From Macrotis lagotis (lineage: Eukaryota > Chordata > Mammalia > Peramelemorphia > Peramelidae), in the NCBI RefSeq assembly GCF_037893015.1, contig NC_133662.1, positions 271,119,944 to 271,183,943 on the forward strand: a stretch of 64,000 nt of DNA, read 5' to 3'. Numbering within the stretch: position 1 is the stretch's first letter; each line of letters starts with the position of its first letter. The notes below the pieces were generated by a model. The model was not told the origin of the DNA, did not search any database, and saw nothing but the letters and a program-made list of their open reading frames with translations. Both the position numbers and the translations under genes were made by a program. Positions 42,634 through 54,900 of this stretch are shown one piece after another.

Positions 42634-43020
42634 GGAAAGCTGCCCTAATATCCTAGGATCAGAGAGTAAACTAGAAATTGAAAGGATACATCAATCATAT
42701 TTAAAAAGAGACCCCAAAATAAAAACCTTAAATGAATAATATAGTCAAATTCTAGAACTTCCAGATCAAGGGGAAAAATATTGCAAGTAATCAAAAAAAA
42801 AAAAAAACAACTCAGATATCAGGATTACACAAGATATATTGACTTCTATACTAAAGGATCAGGGGGCTTGGAATATGACATTCCAGAGGGCAAAGGAGCT
42901 AGGTTTATTACAACCAAGAAAAATTTGAATATAATCCTTCGGGGGAAATGGAACTTTAATAAAATGGAAGATTTTCAAGTATTCCTGATGAAAAGACCAG
43001 AGCTAAATAGAGAACTTGAC

Positions 43021-43654
43021 TTTCTTTTTCTTTTTTCCTCCTCACCCCCATTTATTCTATTCTCTCCTCAAAAGTATGTTGTATCTGATTATCCTCTCCC
43101 ATTATCTTCCCTCTCTGGTCACCTTTACCCTCCCTTCCTTTCTCCTGTTCCCTTTCTTCTCCTATGTTCTGTAAGATAGATTTCTATACCCTATTGAGAG
43201 TGTATGTTATTTCTTCTATGAGCCACTCTATGAGAATCAAGGCTCACCATTCCTGTTCACCTTCCCCCCTTCCATTCCAATGCAAAAGCTTTTTCTTGGC
43301 TCTTATGCGGAATAATTTGGCCCATTCCAACTCTCTTTTCCCTTCCAGTACCTTCCTTTCTTGCCCATTAACTCCATATTTTTAAATTTTTTTTATTATT
43401 TGAGGCAATGGGGTTAAGTGACTTGCCCAAGGCCATACAACTAGGTAATTATTAAGTGTCTGAGGCCGGATTTGGACTCAGTCCCTCCTGACTCCAGGGC
43501 TGGTGCTCTATCCACTGTGCCACCTAGCTGCCCTAATTCCCCCTTCCTGTGTCTTGTCTATATCTGCTCCTTCTAATTACACTAATAAATGAGAAGGCTC
43601 ATATGAGTTATCAGACATCACCACGCTTGAATACAAGCAGAGAACTTGCCTTCC
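43021..43654 (-). mobile_element. Inverted L1-derived segment between near-identical words
   Basis: A pyrimidine-rich block inserted within the last codons of the L1 ORF1. AGAGAACTTG occurs at both edges (43010 and 43640). The segment looks like the L1 ORF1-ORF2 spacer in reverse, carrying an antisense WSINE1-like SINE. Confidence 0.55.
43388..43534 (-). repeat. WSINE1-like SINE, antisense
   Basis: Poly-T, then TTGAGGCAATGGGGTTAAGT, to GTGCCACCTAGCTGCCC. Full length. Confidence 0.88.
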
Positions 43655-44290
43655 AGATACAAGACTCAAGAGAAGCATAAAAAGCAAGGTTCTCAAATAT
43701 ATAGAGAACTGAGTCAAATTTGTAAAAATTCTGTCAGTCATTCCCCAATAGATATAGCCAAAGGATATGAACAAGCAGTTTTCAGATGAAATAATTAAAG
43801 CTATCGATATTTATATCAAAAAATTTGCTATATCACTATTGAGAGAATGCAAATTTTAAAACTCTGAGGTTCCACCTTACACCTATTAGATTGTTAAAAC
43901 AGAAAAGGAAAGACAAATGTTGGAGAGCTGTGGGAAAATTGAGACACTAATGCACTTTGGTGGAGTTGTGAACTGATTCAACCTTTCTGGAGAACGTTTT
44001 AGAACTATATCCAAAAGGCTATAAAACAGGACATTTCCCAGAAATACCACTACTGTCTGTATCCAAAAGAGAATGAAACAAAAAGAAAAAGGAGATCTTT
44101 TTTGTGATGGCAAAGAATTGGAAATTGAAGGGATGCCCATCAATTGGGGAATGGCTGAACATGGTGTGATAAATAATTTTGACAGAATAATATGGTGCTA
44201 TAAGAAATATAAGCAGAATGCCCTCAGGAAAACCTGGAAAGACTTAAATTAACTGATGCGAAGCAAAAATGAATGGACTAAATAGAATAT
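43655..44290 (+). mobile_element. L1: last ORF1 bases joined to the ORF2 end/3' UTR
   Basis: TTCCAGATACAAGACTCAAG ends ORF1. It is followed within about 60 bases by GATATGAACAAGCAGTTTTC, TTCTGGAGAACGTTTTAGAA and GCCCATCAATTGGGGAATGG, all from the last part of L1 ORF2. Almost all of ORF2 is missing, as in half-L1 (HAL1-like) elements or after an internal deletion. Confidence 0.65.
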
Positions 44291-44840
44291 TTTAGATTTG
44301 GGTCGTACAACCTTAGGTTATCTTAGGGTTACATTAAAATAAAATACTTATTCAACAGCCATACCCAGAATAAAAAAATATAGTTCACTAATGCAATAGT
44401 TAATTTGTAGTCTTACCTTAGGTTTAGCAAGTGCTACGAAAAGTCATGGTACTTTTGACTTCTTAGAAAGTGGGGGAATGTGTGTCATCAATATGACAGG
44501 CAAAGGCACAAAGCACCAAAGCAAACACAAAACAACAAAGGGACAACACGAGACAAAGGTAGGTGCATACTGACTAGACTGCATTGTACAGATGGAATGC
44601 ATCCCACAAATCAACTGAAAATTCTGTTATGTTCTGTCCATAATACAGCCTAAAAACACCAAAGAAAATTAGCATCCATGAGATTATTAGTGATGGAATT
44701 ATAAAATCTAATATGCATTCCATGCAAGTTATTACTTTATTTTTTTGGCCTTGAAAATTAAAACCCACAAGCAGGCTGCATTAAAGTCGTGCTGTGGGTC
44801 ACATGCTGCCTGTGGGCTGTATTTTGACAGCCCTGTCATA
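44291..44840. mobile_element. Possible hAT-type DNA transposon, right end
   Basis: The stretch ends GCTGTATTTTGACAGCCCTG, whose complement CAGGGCTGTCAAAATACAGC resembles terminal repeats of Charlie-like hAT elements. I could not find the left end, and no transposase is visible. Confidence 0.4.
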
Positions 44841-47030
44841 GATAGTAGTATCAATATTGTCCAGTGACCAATGGTGAATGATTTACTCTCAGCAAAAGAT
44901 CCAAGGCAGTTCTGGACTTGTGATGAAAATGCTATCTACCTTCAGAAAACAAGATAACAGAGTCTGAATTTTATTTATTTGAATTTCACAAATAATGTGT
45001 CTCCCATGGGTAAGGCACTGGTGCAATTAAAAGTCTTTAAGAGAAAACAAACAGGCCAAGAGCAGGTGGCACAGGACTGGTCATGATGAGGAGGAGGTTG
45101 AGGTGGGCGATCCTTGCATTTGACTAAGCCTGGCACCAATATGGTGTGCCCCAAGGGGTGGGGGTCCATTAGGCTGCCTAGAGAGAAGTGAATGGCCCAT
45201 GTGGAGACTAAAGGAACAGGTTCAAATGTCCCTACCAGCCAACAGTGGGACAGAGCCCATGAGTGACTCCACCTGCAGCCTGGGAGAGATAAGATACTCA
45301 GAATTAAAATAGAGGAAACTCATGACCATGACTGCCTTTCTCAATGTCCAAAAGCAGTATTCTCAGTCTGTTTGCCACGTCCAAACTCCCTCACAAATGG
45401 CTTAGTCTCAAAGCCTCTAAGAAGCTGCCAGCACTATGGCTCAGAATACCAGATGCTCTGACTTTTGGATACTATAGATTTTTGTACCTGGGAGGGTAAA
45501 AGAGACAACCTTAAAATACTGAAACATATGTTGGTGACAACTCACCACATGGCATGTTACATTTCTTCATATTTCATTAGGGTTGTAAAAACAGGTGCTC
45601 GCTAGAGTAGAATCCAGAGCTCAGAGTGGGTGGGAGAATCCCAGTAAGGAAGCTCGTCCATCCCGGGGGTGTCTCCTCTAAGCTTGTGTGTGGTCTGTGG
45701 ACACATGACAGAATGACCCCCTCACAATGTCTGCTTGAAAAGAGAGAAAAACTGGTGGCAATTGTTGTCAATGACTTCTTAAATTTAGCCACAAAGGGAA
45801 GAAGAGGCCTTTTTTAGGATAGGGGAGACATGGGCTTACTTGTAGGCAATAGGGAAGGAGCCAATAACGAGGGAGCCATTGAAAAAAGGGGGAAATTAGG
45901 AGGTAGAGCGGCTGACTTTGGTAGGGAGAAAGGCCGCCTCATCATGGGAGACCAGGCTGATGGAGGAGGAGGGGCAGAAGATGAAGAGACAGCTCACAGC
46001 AAAAGGTTTCAAATTTAACTAAGAACATCAAGGGAAAGTGGCACCATGGGAAGTTTGAGGAGGAATGATGTTTGGGAGGGTCACGGATGAGGCAGGTAGA
46101 GTCAGGCTGCCCGGCAGCAGCAAGGGAAGAGTTGAAATCACCAATAAAAAATCTTAGAACAGGGGTGTGATTTTTCTCCATTTTTGTTCAGCCACACATA
46201 CTTATAGGCCTTTTCTGTACAGATGCTATAACTAGCTCCATTAAAGGGGGGAAAAATACTCAAATTTTCTACCTTCTGTCTTAGATTACATCTGGTCTGG
46301 CTTCTAGGGTCCCTGGTGGCTTTTCCCTCTCACTGCGCCTCTTCAGGTTGATGCCCCTTCATCCAAGTCCACCCTTAGCAATGGTGGATGACTGGCTCTC
46401 CAGCATTTCACTCATTTCCTTCTTGCATCCCATTCTCTTTTGGAGATCTTGAGCTGCCTCCCTTCTGACAACTTTTATGTCTTTGATTTTTGGGAAGGTG
46501 TAGGGCAATCAAGTTGCTGGGCTCCCCTGACCTCTTCCATTCTGGAAGTTGCCTTGTTTGGTTCTATATGCAGGCCACGTGAATGATCAGGGTGTTTAAA
46601 AGATAATGATTTTGTAGTAATTTTATGAAACCAGTTTTGTAAATCTCAATACTTCGTGTGTTGCAGTTTCTTGGCAAAAAGGGCTAAAGATCTTGAGAGA
46701 CAGATTTCACTGGTGTTGCTATTTTACCCCTCAGGGTAGATCATGACTGCCCTCAGCACCCAGGAATGCTCCTCCTGGGCTGGGAGATTCCTTCACCTCT
46801 GGAGCTTGGGCTGTCTACGTCTACCACGGTCCCAGGCTCTGCGACCTCGGCACCACCTCTACACCAGGAGGTGGTGGCAGCAGGTGCACATCTGATAGAG
46901 GTCGATTCAGTTGCTGAGATTACCGCTCTTTAATGTGATTAAGAAGAGAAATTTCTAGATAGTTTTAAATGTTTTTAATGTGCTTTTGAAAATCTGACTT
47001 TACAAGGCAACTCGTCTTACTGTCACCAAT
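44841..47030. other. Intergenic stretch between PRMT2 and DIP2
   Basis: No supported exon. 45600-46160 has the texture of an old interspersed repeat that I could not classify. Open frames are short and lack motifs. Confidence 0.45.
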
Positions 47031-47670
47031 CTTTCAATACAAAAATCTTACAATGCTTTATTTGCTATAAAACTACAACATCAAAATTGGGGTTGGGCAG
47101 TTCTTCTCCCTTGCCAGCCATCCTATTATAAGGATCATCCATTAGTCTATTGTTAAGACTTCTGGGCTTCAAATAATAAGTTATACAATTCTGTACATAA
47201 TTACAATAAATTGTTAGAGTTTTAATATGCATTTTCCTCATATACCACAGTCAAACACCATAAGGGCAAACAGAACTACTCTCCATGGAGTCAGTTGTTG
47301 GCAGAGAAGGGCACCAGCCTGCAACCTGCCCGCCGCCTCAGGGAGGCTCGTTTGGTAACAGCCCGCTTTCTTAGGCACTGGTCCAGGCAGACTTACCTGG
47401 CTCTCTGGGAGCAGATGCATCAGACGTGCCCCACTCCCCCAACGCTAACTGTAGAACTGCCTCTTTTATTAGCATAGAAAAATAAGCTATTTGCTAGACT
47501 CGTGCTTGTCTACAAACCCTTGCTCTGATTCATCTTCACTGCACTAGTCTGTTGGGCTGGCGTTGCAGCCGGTGGGGCAAGGTGCATCAAGCCCACCTGC
47601 CCACCTACCCAGGGGCACAACTATCACCTCAAAGTGTAGCAGCAATAGATTGGACCTGCCTTGCAGGTAG

Positions 47671-47705
47671 GCGTGCGTGCGCGCGCGTGTGTATGTGTGT
47701 GTGTG

Positions 47706-47742
<37 letters not shown>

Positions 47743-47750
47743 GTGCGCAC
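47671..47750. repeat. (GT)n/(GC)n microsatellite
   Basis: GCGTGCGTGCGCGCGCGTGT passes into about 30 GT units with a few interruptions. Alternating purine-pyrimidine sequence of this kind can adopt Z-DNA. In the DIP2 transcript it would read as (CA)n. Confidence 0.95.
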
Positions 47751-47989
47751 GTCTCTGAGGGAGGCAAGACTGATCATCTTCCTAACAACATTTGAGGGCC
47801 GTGGGAACAAGCACCTCTCTCCCCTGCAGTCCCTCCTCCACAGGGAGCCCTTGGAAGTCCACCTCTCCAACAGAGATGAGCCGTGATGTGGTCTGGTATG
47901 GACTAGGAGTGAGCGTTGGGAGCGTTCAGAATGCATTTCCACAGGATAGCCAAGAATCAGGACTGAGCACTGGGGGGAAGTGGTGGGGA

Positions 47990-48010
47990 CGGGGGGGGGG
48001 GGGGGGGGGA
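47990..48010. repeat. G-run of about 20
   Basis: A near-unbroken run of G, likely unstable and assembly-sensitive. Confidence 0.9.
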
Positions 48011-48669
48011 ACGAGTAGGCCCGGGTCCTACCTCTGGCTCTGATGGTCATGGCCCCCTTTCTGGGCCTCTGCTTCTACACCTTTATAATGAGGAGATGAC
48101 ACTGGTTTAATTCTATAGTCCTTTCCAGATTTAACATCTTAGGAATGGACTTGTCGGCTAGACGTGGGAGTGAATAAATCAATCAAAAAATAAACCTTAA
48201 AAAAAAAGCAGGTATTGCATCTCCCATTTTTAAACCATGTGCAAAAACACTTAGAAGAATACAGCAGAGTGCAGAACTGGGGTCTGCAAGCCCCCGAAGC
48301 ACATCCGCTGTCCCCCAGCTTCTTCCACAGCATGACCCAGCAGGATCCTGGGAGCGGGACCTCCCCAGGACCCCCACCACTGGCCCCAGGCAAGTGACAT
48401 TTAGATGTCTTTGGAGCCCTTGGCCGTCATGAGCACATCTCCTCAAGGAATTCCAGGGATCCCGTCCACAGATTTGCTACTGACAATGGTCAGAACAGGC
48501 CAAGTGTCTGAGAGAGGCAACCAGATCTGACTCTCTTTTTTCCCATGGCTGGAAAAACAGAAGCAGCTGTGTGGAACACTTCCCCCCAGCCCTGCCTCCT
48601 GACCCCCACCCCAGAGTCCATGGCCCAGAGGGCTCAGAATCGCAGTCCGGGGGCATCCAGACCTTGCTT

Positions 48670-48922
48670 TCACATGTTGTAGGCTACGTAAATAGGGTCC
48701 AGCTGGTCAGCCAGGAATCCATCTCGCAAGTGCATCCGCTGCTTTTCCCCCCGAGAATTGATGGGGATGACTCCAGGGTCCACAATGACCACCACACCCA
48801 CAATGAGGAAGTGCTCCTCAAGGACCACATTGGTCACCAGGGCCACCAAGTCCAGGGCTTCCTGCTCAGGACCCTCCAGTTCCACCACCACCACCAGCAG
48901 GTTGGTCCATGTAAACACAGCA
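48670..48922 (-). CDS. DIP2A: DIP2 last exon with stop codon
   Basis: It begins after acceptor CTCCCTAG at 48923, completing a split Cys codon, and ends TGA at 48672-48670. It includes the A10-like lysine motif and the conserved C-terminus. Confidence 0.95.
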
Positions 48923-51900
48923 CTAGGGAGGGAACATGGAGTACACACGGTCATGGAACACTGGCTCTCTAAGATCACCCATTTTCAAGGAAACTAGGGG
49001 GTCAGGTACTCATAGAAAAGGGATGGAGGCTCTCCAGCAGCACATCTCTTTCTGGGGTGCATCCTAGGCCCCAAACTAGGAAGGGCCTGGACCTGGCACT
49101 GGGGGCTCCCGCTCCAGGCTCAGACAGCCACAGCTACAGAAAAGACCCTGGCCCCGTCAAGTGGAAGAAACCAAGACCCATATCTCCCCTCTCCTCCCAG
49201 GTGGCTACGGCAAGCACATCCAGATCTATGGGAGACCAAGCCTGACCAGCCTCAGGAAGGGGGCCGGGGCTCTTACCACTCAGCAATGCTCTTGTGGGCT
49301 CTGATCACAGACGTCTCGATGTCGATCGGGTGGTACCTCATGCCTCTCAGCTCCAGGGTTTCATCCAGAGAGCCCACCACATACAGGGCATCATGTCTCT
49401 CTGTGAACAATAGCCTCTGTGTAAGGAAATCCCCGGCGAGCCACCATGGACAGACAAGCCCCACCTCACTGTCCCAGGACAGCTCAGGACAAAAACAGGT
49501 CTCTCCAGGGGTTTGTGGGACCCTGAATCCAGATCTGGCCAGGGAGTCCTGAGGCCACTCTTTCGGCCTCTGCCTCAAAGCCCTCCTTTTGTCTCCCCTC
49601 ACCGAAGCAGGAGGACCCTTCTCTAGGCTTGGCTACCCAGACTCAAGGGCCAGACTCTCCCAGTCCAGGGCTGTGGGGCTGGTTTCTTCACTGGGATGCT
49701 CACACAGATTTTCAAGAGTCTATGAGGTCAAAGGTGCCCTGTGGCAAAGTGCTAACTGGTGGGCTGCCTTCCCCTCTTACCTCCACTGGCATCAGTGAGA
49801 TCAGTTCTTCGGAGAAAGCCCAGGTAGCCGGTCCTGGCCCAGATGGTCTGGGTGTCTCCAAAACTGAGGCGAGCACTGAAGTGGTCAGCATGCAGGGACT
49901 CTTCTCCGTAGACAGTGTAGTAGCCCGTGGCATTGTGTGGACTGCTCACCCAAATCTAGGGAAGGAGCGCCAGAATCAAGGCCCTCTGGGCACCCAGAAG
50001 AACCCACCCAGGCATCGGGCAAAGAGAATAAAAGAGGTTTGTTTCAACTTCCATAATGGGGGGGGCTGGAGAGCTTGGAGGCAGACTCTGGGCTGATTTG
50101 GGCCCAGCACCCTTCTGGCTTCTGGGGCCCCTGTGCGGCAGGAGGGGCTCCAGGGCCCAGGGCAGATGTATGGGTTTGGCAGGCTGAGGGTCTTTCAGTG
50201 TAGTTCCCCAGGAAGCTCCCTATGCCCGCTTGGTGCCCAAGGCTACCTCTGGGAAGTGGCAGCACCGGGGACCTGATGGAAGAATGAGGAAGCCGTGGCA
50301 CATAGTCCCCACACCAACTTTTATAAATATGCCTGTTTTCAATTACAGGTGAACCTCTGCCTAAATGTGGAAATGGTGACAGTGAAAGGCTTCATATCCA
50401 GAAACAAAGGGTTTGCTGTGCCCTACTCTGCATCCTAAGTGTCCCGTGACCTCAGCTCCTCTGGCCCTGACCTGCACTGCCAGACTTCCCTTGGCGCTTT
50501 CCTCTGCCCAACTCAGGGGTCACTCTGCCCCCCCACAGTCTGTCCAGTGGCTCAGAGTCCTGGGCCCCACCTTCTCCCTGGGTACTGAGAGCAGAGCCTG
50601 CATCCTGTCCTTTGTACCCCATGGACCTGGCCTGGCACCGACAGAACTCCATGGATCTCGGCATAATGGAACAATCAAGTCCTCAGAGGTGGCTCTGGGA
50701 GCAGCATGGTCCAAGCCAGGGGAGATGGCATTCCAGGCTCTTCCCTTCCTCCCCAGCCTCCTGCCAAGACTTCAGAGCTATGTCTATGGCTCCCCTGGGG
50801 CAGTGCCAGGCCTTGCCAGGGGTTCTCAGCCACATACTGGCCCCTTTCATCCCACCCACTGGGGGCTGGTCCCGGTGCCTCCCTGCCCCCTCTCATGATG
50901 CTGGCAGCATGAAGCCTTTTTCTCCTTCCTGCTGGGCTGAGAGAGACAACAGGGGGCAGAAGGCCACAGCTGAGGGCAGCACACCCGAGGGTGATCAGGA
51001 GATAACGGCCACAGACAGAGCAAGGAAGCCTGCCGGTCACTGTCTGGCCATGCTCTACTACTTTCTCATTCCCTCCAGGCTCACAAAGCCATCTGCTACC
51101 TGTTCCCTGGTCAATGCCCTTGGTGTACCCCCTGCTCCCCAAGCAGCTCCCGGGCTGGAGTTGAGGACCAGAGGGATCACGACCTGAGTCTTAGGTTTGG
51201 CACTCCCACTCTCTCAGGAGGTCACCCCAACACTCATCTACCTCCCTGACCTAAGAGGCCAGTGCTCACCTCGCCCAGGTGGGAGTCCCCAAGGGGGCCC
51301 TTGGTTTCTGTGTGAGCGATGATGACTTTGACACCAGGAAGAATCTGCAAAGAGAAAGAGTGTGTCCTTGTTGGCAGAGCAGAGGCCTGAGGAAAGGGGG
51401 GGGGGTCTTCTTCAACAAATTGACCTGTGAGACCCTTCCCAAGGGGGCACTGCTGGGCCTCAGGCAGGGAGGGGACAGAACACAGAGATGTTTGGCTCTC
51501 TGGCCAAGGGGCTGTGGCTGGCCCTCCAGTCTCCAGTCCCCCCAGTTTGGGCCTATGGTGACACCCTCCTGAGTACAGGCTGAGCATTTCACAAGACCAG
51601 GCGGGAGGACATTTTCTTACAATAATGCAAAGGGCAGGGCAGCTAGGTGGCTTTGTGAGCCTGGAGCACCGGCCCTGGAGTCAGGAGGACCTGACTTCAA
51701 ATTTGAACTCAGACACTTAATAATTACCTAGCTGTGTGACCTTGAGCAAGCCACTTAACCCCACTGCCTTAAATAAATAAAATTTTAAAATAAAAAAAAT
51801 ACAAAGGGCACAAGGGTTTTAAACCAATCCAATCACATTCTAAAAGGATGCATCCGGCAGCCCTTGTTCTTGACACTATTCTGGCTTAATGTGGACTATC

Positions 51901-54900
51901 GGCTCCTTGAGGCCAGGACAGTTGCAGTCTCTGGCTGCCAACCCGAGACTTCACACATGGAGGCATTTAAGAAATGTGCCCTGGCTTTAGAAAAGCCTGG
52001 AGAGACTCGCACGAACTGATGCCAAGTGAAGGAAGCAGAACCAGATCATTGTCCACACTGACAACAATGGAAAATGCCATCCCTATCAGAGAAGGAACTG
52101 TGGGGTTTAACTGAAGACCAAAGCCTCTTAATCTTCATTTTAAAAGTTTAAATTTTTAAAAAGGGTTTCCTATTTAATTCTGGAAGAACATGGACAGAGA
52201 GGGGATGACCTGGACGGCTCTGAACCCGAGGAAGACTGAACTGGCAGCTAAGTGGGGAGAGAACAAAGCTGAGGGATCAGCAGTCAGCATGAGAGGGCCA
52301 GCAGTCACGGGACTGGGTGTCTAGGGAGATGGTGATGCACTCCACAGAAAGAGCCATAGCCATGATACCTTGTAAGGCACCAAATTACCGCCACTTGTTT
52401 AAAACTGCAATGCTTGTTATTCCCAAATCCGACCTTTCTTCAATTCACTTGTCTGCTCTCAGGACACCAGCTCTGAGCAGGAGGAGCAGGTCTTCCAAGG
52501 AGAAGTGTGCCCATCTCCCCCTCTCCTCCCACCCCCCAGGTCTCTCCTTCATTCCCTTGTCTGCCTCTCAAGCTCAATCACAGAGGATGACGGTGGTGAG
52601 GCATTCCATAGAAAAGAGGAGGGGTTCACCTAGGCAAAGGTCCCATGAAATGAGCCCAGGGCCTGCTTGGGAAGACTACTCCCAGGCCCCTGGGCTGGTC
52701 ATTCCATTACCTTTCCAGACTCCATCAATGGTAAACTGTGTGGAGAACCCCGTTCTACTAGCCGTACCCTAAAAGGAAAAGAGAGAAAAAAATTTCTCCA
52801 ACATTTGGGCCATGTATCCAAACACCCTTGAACAAGCAGCCGCCAAATATGCTCAGAATAGCTGTGATGGAAATCTTGCATCTGAGGAATGTGGGAGCTC
52901 AGCACATGGGTCAGCCAAGGCTGTGGCAGTTCTGCACCAACCCAATCAACCCAGCCACAAGAGTCTCAGAGTCTCACCTTAGGCATCTCCCTACTCTTTG
53001 GTCTGAATCTTTGAATTTGAAAGTCTAAATGGTTAGAGAAAGGCCCAACACACACCAGTTGCCTTGACCACACTGAAGGACCCTCTGTGCAGAGAGAGGG
53101 AAAAACTGGATGTAAAGAAGTCTCGGGCTCCACTGGGGTTGAGGAAGCTGGAGGAACAATCCTGCCCTCTCAAGGACCCCAGCTAGCTCCCCACAAGCCA
53201 TGGTTTTGGGGTGAGGTCTTTGATTATCAATCACCAAAGCATCTCAGACTTGGATGACCCAATGGGCAATGAAGAGGGGCTTGATGGATACAGGCATGTT
53301 TGCCACTGATGATTCACACCCAAGTGTAAACAAGTGGCAAAAAATAAATCTCCCCAGAAAGAGTTGAGCCCTCATGGTGGGGAGCCAGTCATAGAGCAAG
53401 GGCGCCAGCAAAGAGAAGGCCTCTTCTGGGTCTTCTTGCAGGGAGAAGTCAAGAAAGGACGGGTCCAGAGCAAATGCAGAGGGACATGGGAACAGGAGCA
53501 GGAGGGGCCTCAGGCAAGGCCGGGGCTTGCCAAACAGCCGGGGGTCAGTCAGGGTGGAGAAGAACCCAAGGGGGACAGGTGCCAAATACCAAAGGGTTGC
53601 TCGTGACAAGGTCAGGCTCACACTTTTGGAAAAATGATTTGTCAGCTTGTGAGGGCTGTGGAGAAATTGGACGCTGAAAAGCTGCTGCAAAAGTCCAGGT
53701 CAGTCAGCTGATCAGCTGGCACTGATAAAGGCCACTGGGCCCCAGGCCCTGTACTAGTGTGGAGGCAGAAAGGCAGAGCGCCCTCCAGGAGCACCTAGTC
53801 CAAGGCGGGCAGAGGGAGGCAGGGAGGGAGGAGGAGGAGAGGGGAAGGAGGAAAGGCAGAGGAGAGGGAGAAAGACAGAAAGACAGGCTAGGTCGGAGGT
53901 CATGACCAGCCTGCTGTGAGGGGGAGGGCAGAGAAAAGAAGGGATGATTAAGTCATCACAAAGTTTTCAAGACTTTGCAACTGGGGAACACGGAGGAAGG
54001 ACGGGGTGATGGGCACTCCTGGCAGAGAGCTCCCGGGGTGTAAAGCTGAAAGTCCAGAGGCAGGGGCCAGTGGCAGGGTTACGGCTAGGGGATCTGCTGC
54101 AGACACAGTGAGTCTCTGGCATGGCCAGCCAGAGCCCTCGGGCCACACAGGCAGACACAAAAACAGGAATTGGGAGGCATCATAGTCACAGATCAGTCTG
54201 TGGGAGCTGATGGGATGACTGAGAGAGAACAGGCCTAACAAGAAGCTCAGGACAGACCCCAGGCTCCCTCAGCAAAGCAAACTGAGGAGTGGGCAGTGGA
54301 GGAAGGAGGGTGAGCTCTCTGGTCCCTCAACGGCCCCTGGTTCAATGTCCCTTTGCTCCTGCCCAAGCCCTCTCCTCACAAACACATGCCCCTGGTCACA
54401 GGGTACTTCCCATGGATGCATGGTTGGACTGGAGCCACACAACTCCCCCGGGGAGGGAAAGGAGCCCTGGACCTCTGTGCCTGTGTGGCCTCAGGTGAAT
54501 AGGGAAACCCCCATGTAGGCCCGATAGGTGTTTCTCCATGCTTATGGCAAAACTGAGGACCCAGCTCTGGTGTGTAGACACACTATCCAAGAAAGGCTGC
54601 TGACAAACACAGTCCAGGAAATTTTTCCATCCATTGGGGAAAATGTTTATCAATATCCTCATAGATTTTGTGGCTCCCCTGGGGGAGAGGAAGGAGGTGG
54701 GGCTCACCTGTCATGGCGCAGGGCACGCATGTCGACGTACACCGTGGTGGGGTCGGGGCCAGCAGTGCCCTGGGTGGGGGGAAGGAAAGGGAATCTTGAA
54801 ACAAGGTCCCCAAAAGTCCTATTTTTAGTCCACCATTAACAAGCCCATTTGCAACTAAAAGGTAATGCTGACCCAGGACTGGCTTCTCCAAGGCAGCTTC

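Larger units (their letters stand above)
41545..43020 (+). mobile_element. L1 5' end and ORF1 remnant, interrupted
   Basis: TTGATTATACCACCTTGGAA opens it. Coiled-coil repeats (GAAAATAACACTTTGAAAAC, GAGGCAAATAATTCC) follow, then the RRM-type region and the C-terminal part, ending TTCCTGATGAAAAGACCAGA at about 42980-43000. It is interrupted by a SINE (41889-42058) and by a copied patch (42496-42633). No ORF2 follows directly. Confidence 0.75.
47035..48669 (-). other. DIP2A: Probable DIP2 3' UTR
   Basis: On the minus strand, AATAAAGCATTGTAAG at about 47061-47046 gives a poly(A) signal about 1.6 kb after the stop. The AT-rich stretch before it suits a 3' UTR. It includes the GT/CA microsatellite and a G-run. 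Confidence 0.4.

Noticed and set aside
47544-48050. 168-codon minus-strand frame
   Set aside because: It runs through the GT microsatellite and the probable DIP2 3' UTR; low-complexity His/Thr run.
50413-51187. Frames of 155-191 codons in a DIP2 intron
   Set aside because: No domain or conserved motif. They lie wholly within an intron and overlap one another on both strands.
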